Assembly (NCBI GenBank): GCA_040509055.1
Contig: JBEVLT010000242.1
Location: forward strand, 1 to 7,456
Length of the DNA stretch: 7,456 nucleotides
Origin: JAJKIP01 sp040509055
Lineage (GTDB): Bacteria > Bacteroidota > Bacteroidia > Chitinophagales > Chitinophagaceae
Direction of reading: 5' to 3'
Under the pieces are notes generated by a model. It was not told the DNA's origin and made no database searches. It worked only from the letters and a program-made list of their open reading frames with translations. The position numbers and the translations under genes were made by a program. Positions 5,044 to 7,456 of this stretch are shown here, one piece after another (position 1 is the first letter of the stretch; every line of letters starts with the position of its first letter).

Positions 5044-5967
5044 ATGGAGTACAAGGATTATTATAAAATACTGGGCGTAGATAAAAAGGCTTCGGCCGAC
5101 GAGATCAAAAAAGCCTACCGGAAGCTGGCGGTAAAGTATCACCCGGACAAAAACCCCGGCGATAAAAAGGCGGAGGAACAGTTCAAAGCGATCAACGAAG
5201 CCAATGAAGTGCTCGGCGATGCGGATAAGCGTAAAAAATACGACGAGTTGGGCGCCAACTGGAACCGCACCGGCCACCCCGGCGGAGGCGGATCATCTTT
5301 TGGCGGCCAGGGTGGTTCGTTCAGGTACGAAGACGATGTTTTCGGCGAAGGTGGCGGGTTTTCTGATTTCTTCGAGGCCTTTTTCGGCAAAGGCACGGGA
5401 CAGCAGGGCCGCCAATCGCGCAGGCAAACCCATTTCAAGGGACAGGATTACGAGGCCGAAATGGAGATCACGCTCGAAGAGGCCTTTCAGGGCGCCAGCC
5501 GCATCGTCCAGGTAAATGATGAAAAATTGCGGATAACGGCGAAACCCGGCGCCTACGACGGACAGCAGCTGCGCATCAGGGGCAAAGGCGCGCCCGGCAG
5601 CGACGCGCAGCATCGTGGCGACCTCTACGTACGCATCCGGCTGCGCCCGCACGGCCTGTTTGAGCGCAGGGGCGACGACCTGTATGCTTCACAACCGGTT
5701 GATCTCTATACCGCCGTGCTGGGTGGCGATACCGTGGTCCATACCATCAGCGGTGCGGTAAAGGTGAAGATAGCAGCCGGCACGCAGAGCGGCAAAACCC
5801 TCCGCATCAAAGGCAAAGGAATGCCCGTGTATGAAAAAAGCGGCCAGTCCGGCGACCTGTACCTGCAGCTCAGGATAGCCATACCGGAAAACCTGTCCGG
5901 CGAAGAGCGCCAGCTTTTTGAACAGCTGAAGAAGCTGCGCCAGGAAAAACAGGAAAAGCAGTCCTGA
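5044..5967 (+). CDS. cbpA: CbpA-type (class B) J-domain co-chaperone
   Basis: This protein of 307 residues, nearly the length of E. coli CbpA (306), should stimulate the ATPase of DnaK and deliver unfolded clients in the cytosol. Residues 4-68 are the J domain, with HPD at 33-35 and the helix IV region KRKKYDELG. Residues about 76-119 are a Gly/Phe-rich linker, including GGFSDFFEAFFGKG. Residues about 130-285 form the two beta-domains of the DnaJ C-terminal fold. DYEAEMEITLEEAFQGA opens the first, and two RIRGKGAPG/RIKGKGMP motifs (177-185, 254-261) mark each domain. The four CxxCxGxG zinc repeats of true DnaJ are absent, which defines class B. I chose the ATG at 5044 because the J domain starts there and CbpA proteins begin MEYKDYY. 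The thioredoxin gene follows after 37 nt, and no CbpM modulator gene adjoins. Confidence 0.92.
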   Translation: MEYKDYYKILGVDKKASADEIKKAYRKLAVKYHPDKNPGDKKAEEQFKAINEANEVLGDADKRKKYDELGANWNRTGHPGGGGSSFGGQGGSFRYEDDVFGEGGGFSDFFEAFFGKGTGQQGRQSRRQTHFKGQDYEAEMEITLEEAFQGASRIVQVNDEKLRITAKPGAYDGQQLRIRGKGAPGSDAQHRGDLYVRIRLRPHGLFERRGDDLYASQPVDLYTAVLGGDTVVHTISGAVKVKIAAGTQSGKTLRIKGKGMPVYEKSGQSGDLYLQLRIAIPENLSGEERQLFEQLKKLRQEKQEKQS

Positions 5968-6004
5968 CAGGCACGAAAATGGATGGAATACTTCTTAAAA
6001 AGGT

Positions 6005-6307
6005 ATGGAATCATTTCAGCAACTGATACAATCATCGGAACCGGTACTGGTTGATTTCTATGCAGACTGGTGCGGTCCCTGCAAGGCCATGCATCCTGTG
6101 ATCGAACAGGTGGCCAGGGAAATAAACGGCGCAGCCCGTGTCATAAAAGTAAATATCGACAGGGCCGGTTCTGCCGCTGCCCAATACAATGTAAATGCGG
6201 TGCCTACCTTTATGATCTTCAAAAACGGGAAGGCCGTGTGGCGGCATGCAGGCATGATCGATAAGCAAAGCCTGTTGCAAACCATCCGCTCCAATGGCGC
6301 CGGCTAA
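6005..6307 (+). CDS. trxA: Thioredoxin
   Basis: This 100-residue protein is a single thioredoxin domain, a cytosolic reductant of protein disulfides that thioredoxin reductase recharges. The active site WCGPC is at residues 22-26 (catalytic C23 and C26). The buried acid of VDFYA is D17, the helix-2 proline is P31, and the cis-proline is P67 in AVPTFMIF. KNGKAVWRHAG (73-83) matches the last strands, including the usual glycine after the turn. It has no signal peptide or membrane anchor, and it is slightly shorter than E. coli thioredoxin (about 108 residues), mainly at the N terminus. The ATG is preceded by an AAAAAGG purine tract at 5997-6003, better than most starts in this window. It lies 37 nt after cbpA and probably shares its transcript. 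Its stop lies 4 bp from that of the convergent kinase gene. Confidence 0.93.
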   Translation: MESFQQLIQSSEPVLVDFYADWCGPCKAMHPVIEQVAREINGAARVIKVNIDRAGSAAAQYNVNAVPTFMIFKNGKAVWRHAGMIDKQSLLQTIRSNGAG

Positions 6308-6311
6308 ACCA

Positions 6312-7373
6312 TCAATCCTTTGGCAGCTCTAAGGTGAATACAGAGCCTTTGTTCTCCTCCGTTTCAAATGACACCTTGCCATTCAGCAGTTCGGTCAGGT
6401 TTTTCACGATAGAGAGGCCCAGCCCTGTGGACGCTTCGCTATTCAGCCCTTCCCTGCGGGAGGGGGTGCGTTTTTCAAACAAACTGGCGTGCAGCGCAGC
6501 CGGTATACCGATTCCATTATCCCGCACCCGGATAACAAAGGTTTGTTCCGTTTCCTCTACGAGAATATCTATTTCGCCGTTCACAGGCGTGAACTTGATG
6601 GCATTGGAAACCAGGTTGTGGATGATCTGGAAAAATTTGACGCTGTCGGTAGTAATATTCAGGCTTTCCAGGTCGGTGATCAGGCGAAACTTTTTGTCCC
6701 TGTTGGAAGCGATCAGCCTGTCCAGCGTGGCAATGATCCGCTCCAGCACGTCAAAGCGTGTCTTCTTCACATAGATCCGTTCCGATTCCATATGTTCCTG
6801 CTTCAGGAAATCGTTCACGATATCGAGGCAATGCTTCGTGTTTTCCTGTATGATGTGGAGCTGCGCACTGATCTCATCGGGTGTTTTGTCGTGGTAGGTT
6901 TCCTGCATCCAGCGCAGGATGTTTTGCGACAGGTGCAGTGGCCCTGACAGGTTGTGCGTCATCATGTCCAGCAGGGTATCCTTGCGTGCGCCGTAATTGA
7001 TGATATAATCCTCGTGTTCCTTCTCACGGGTAAAGTCTTTGACAAACCCAACGATAAGCGAAGGATCATCCAGCAGGTAGGCATCGCAGGCAAGATGGCG
7101 GATCGTGCCGTCGCTGAAATGCAGGCGAAACTCGGTATTGGAGATAGAGCTATCCCGTTCCAGGTCCAGCAGCCGGTGGCGCAGGTAGTAAGCATCTTCC
7201 GACCGGATCAGCGGGAGCATCAGTTTGGGCTGGTCCTGCAGCAATTCCTTTTTTATATTGAATATCCTGGCGAAAGGCTCATTGAGATACCGGAACCTCG
7301 CCGCCCGAAGATCATAAATAAATACGCCGTCCATCGAGAGATTCCCGATGCGCTGAATGTCGTTGTGCACCAA
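6312..7373 (-). CDS. Soluble PAS-domain sensor histidine kinase
   Basis: This kinase of 353 residues autophosphorylates on histidine and should pass phosphate to a response regulator. Residues about 8-118 are a PAS sensor domain (MDGVFIYDL, YLNEPFARIF, then SDGTIRHLACDAYLLDD and IVGFVKDFTREKE). Residues about 128-195 are a HisKA dimerisation domain with phospho-acceptor H140 in THNLSGPL. The ATP domain shows N-box HNLVSNAIKFTP (252-263), DNGIGI (285-290), F299 and TGLGLSIVK (316-324), all intact. No transmembrane helix is present, so it senses a cytosolic signal. Asn141 follows the histidine where classical HisKA has Glu or Asp. The start is uncertain: TTG at 7373 or GTG at 7370, bounded by an in-frame stop at 7377-7379, against ATG at 7334, which would cut into the PAS domain. 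The gene starts 9 nt after the LuxR-like partial gene, supporting an operon. Confidence 0.9.
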   Translation of the reverse strand: MVHNDIQRIGNLSMDGVFIYDLRAARFRYLNEPFARIFNIKKELLQDQPKLMLPLIRSEDAYYLRHRLLDLERDSSISNTEFRLHFSDGTIRHLACDAYLLDDPSLIVGFVKDFTREKEHEDYIINYGARKDTLLDMMTHNLSGPLHLSQNILRWMQETYHDKTPDEISAQLHIIQENTKHCLDIVNDFLKQEHMESERIYVKKTRFDVLERIIATLDRLIASNRDKKFRLITDLESLNITTDSVKFFQIIHNLVSNAIKFTPVNGEIDILVEETEQTFVIRVRDNGIGIPAALHASLFEKRTPSRREGLNSEASTGLGLSIVKNLTELLNGKVSFETEENKGSVFTLELPKD

Positions 7374-7382
7374 CAGTTAGTT

Positions 7383-7456
7383 TTAGTGTTTTAAAAATCC
7401 TCTTCCTGAGGCGAAAGCTACCAATTCTGCCGTATTTTTTACATTAGCTTTTTTAG
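7383..7456 (-). CDS. C-terminal end of a LuxR-type DNA-binding regulator (partial)
   Basis: The last 23 codons of a minus-strand gene run in from the right edge and stop with TAA at 7383-7385. The first whole codon is 7454-7452. The peptide has the pattern KKANVKNTAELVAFA followed by SGRGFLKH. This closely fits the final helix of LuxR/NarL helix-turn-helix domains, where K-x-x-V-K-N-T-A-E-L-V precedes a short basic tail. The gene is probably the response regulator partner of the kinase that starts 9 nt downstream. The receiver domain lies outside the window, so an unphosphorylated LuxR regulator, for example with a PAS domain, remains possible. Confidence 0.75.
   Translation of the reverse strand, partial: KKANVKNTAELVAFASGRGFLKH

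Noticed and set aside
7402..7422. TAGCTTTC on the minus strand as a -7 promoter element for the kinase
   Set aside because: It lies inside the last codons of the upstream LuxR-like gene, so coding explains the sequence.
1..7456. CRISPR array, tRNA, rRNA, insertion sequence or phage genes
   Set aside because: I saw no regularly spaced repeats, no cloverleaf or rRNA-like sequence, and no transposase or integrase motifs on either strand.

Overview
The window looks like an ordinary chromosomal stretch from a member of the Bacteroidota, most likely family Chitinophagaceae. The reasons are moderately GC-rich coding with AT-rich gene starts, weak or absent Shine-Dalgarno sequences, several small secreted proteins with MKK-type signal peptides, an OmpA-type protein with an Ig-like front domain, and a cytosolic PAS histidine kinase. 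The taxonomic call is inferred from style and protein resemblance, not from a marker gene. I see no rRNA, tRNA, CRISPR array, transposase or phage gene.

Layout from left to right: ubiX (+, flavin prenyltransferase) converges on a secreted GH5 endoglucanase-like gene (-). A divergent intergenic region of about 285 bp with notable dyads and a repeated 10-mer separates the cellulase from a general-stress-protein-26 / PPOX-like flavoprotein gene (+). This converges, with a 6-bp gap, on a probable three-gene minus-strand operon, in transcription order: an unrecognised helical protein with an internal duplication, a secreted DUF4440/SnoaL-like protein, and an OmpA-domain envelope protein. Divergent from that operon is a small secreted protein of unknown function (+), followed by a strong intrinsic terminator. 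A 255-bp leader then precedes a CbpA-type J-domain co-chaperone gene (+) and a thioredoxin gene (+), probably one transcript. These converge, with a 4-bp gap, on a soluble PAS histidine kinase (-). Just upstream of the kinase, at the right edge, is the last 23 codons of a gene ending like a LuxR-type DNA-binding domain, so the kinase is probably the second gene of a two-component operon that continues beyond the window.

Functional themes are protein quality control and redox (cbpA, trxA), stress and signalling (PPOX-like protein, kinase with LuxR partner), cell envelope (OmpA operon) and polysaccharide degradation (GH5). Nothing amounts to a clearly new system. The most useful points for a second look are the internal duplication in the unrecognised operon protein, the cut-off LuxR partner, the paired dyads between the GH5 and PPOX genes, and the J-protein/thioredoxin pairing without an adjacent CbpM.
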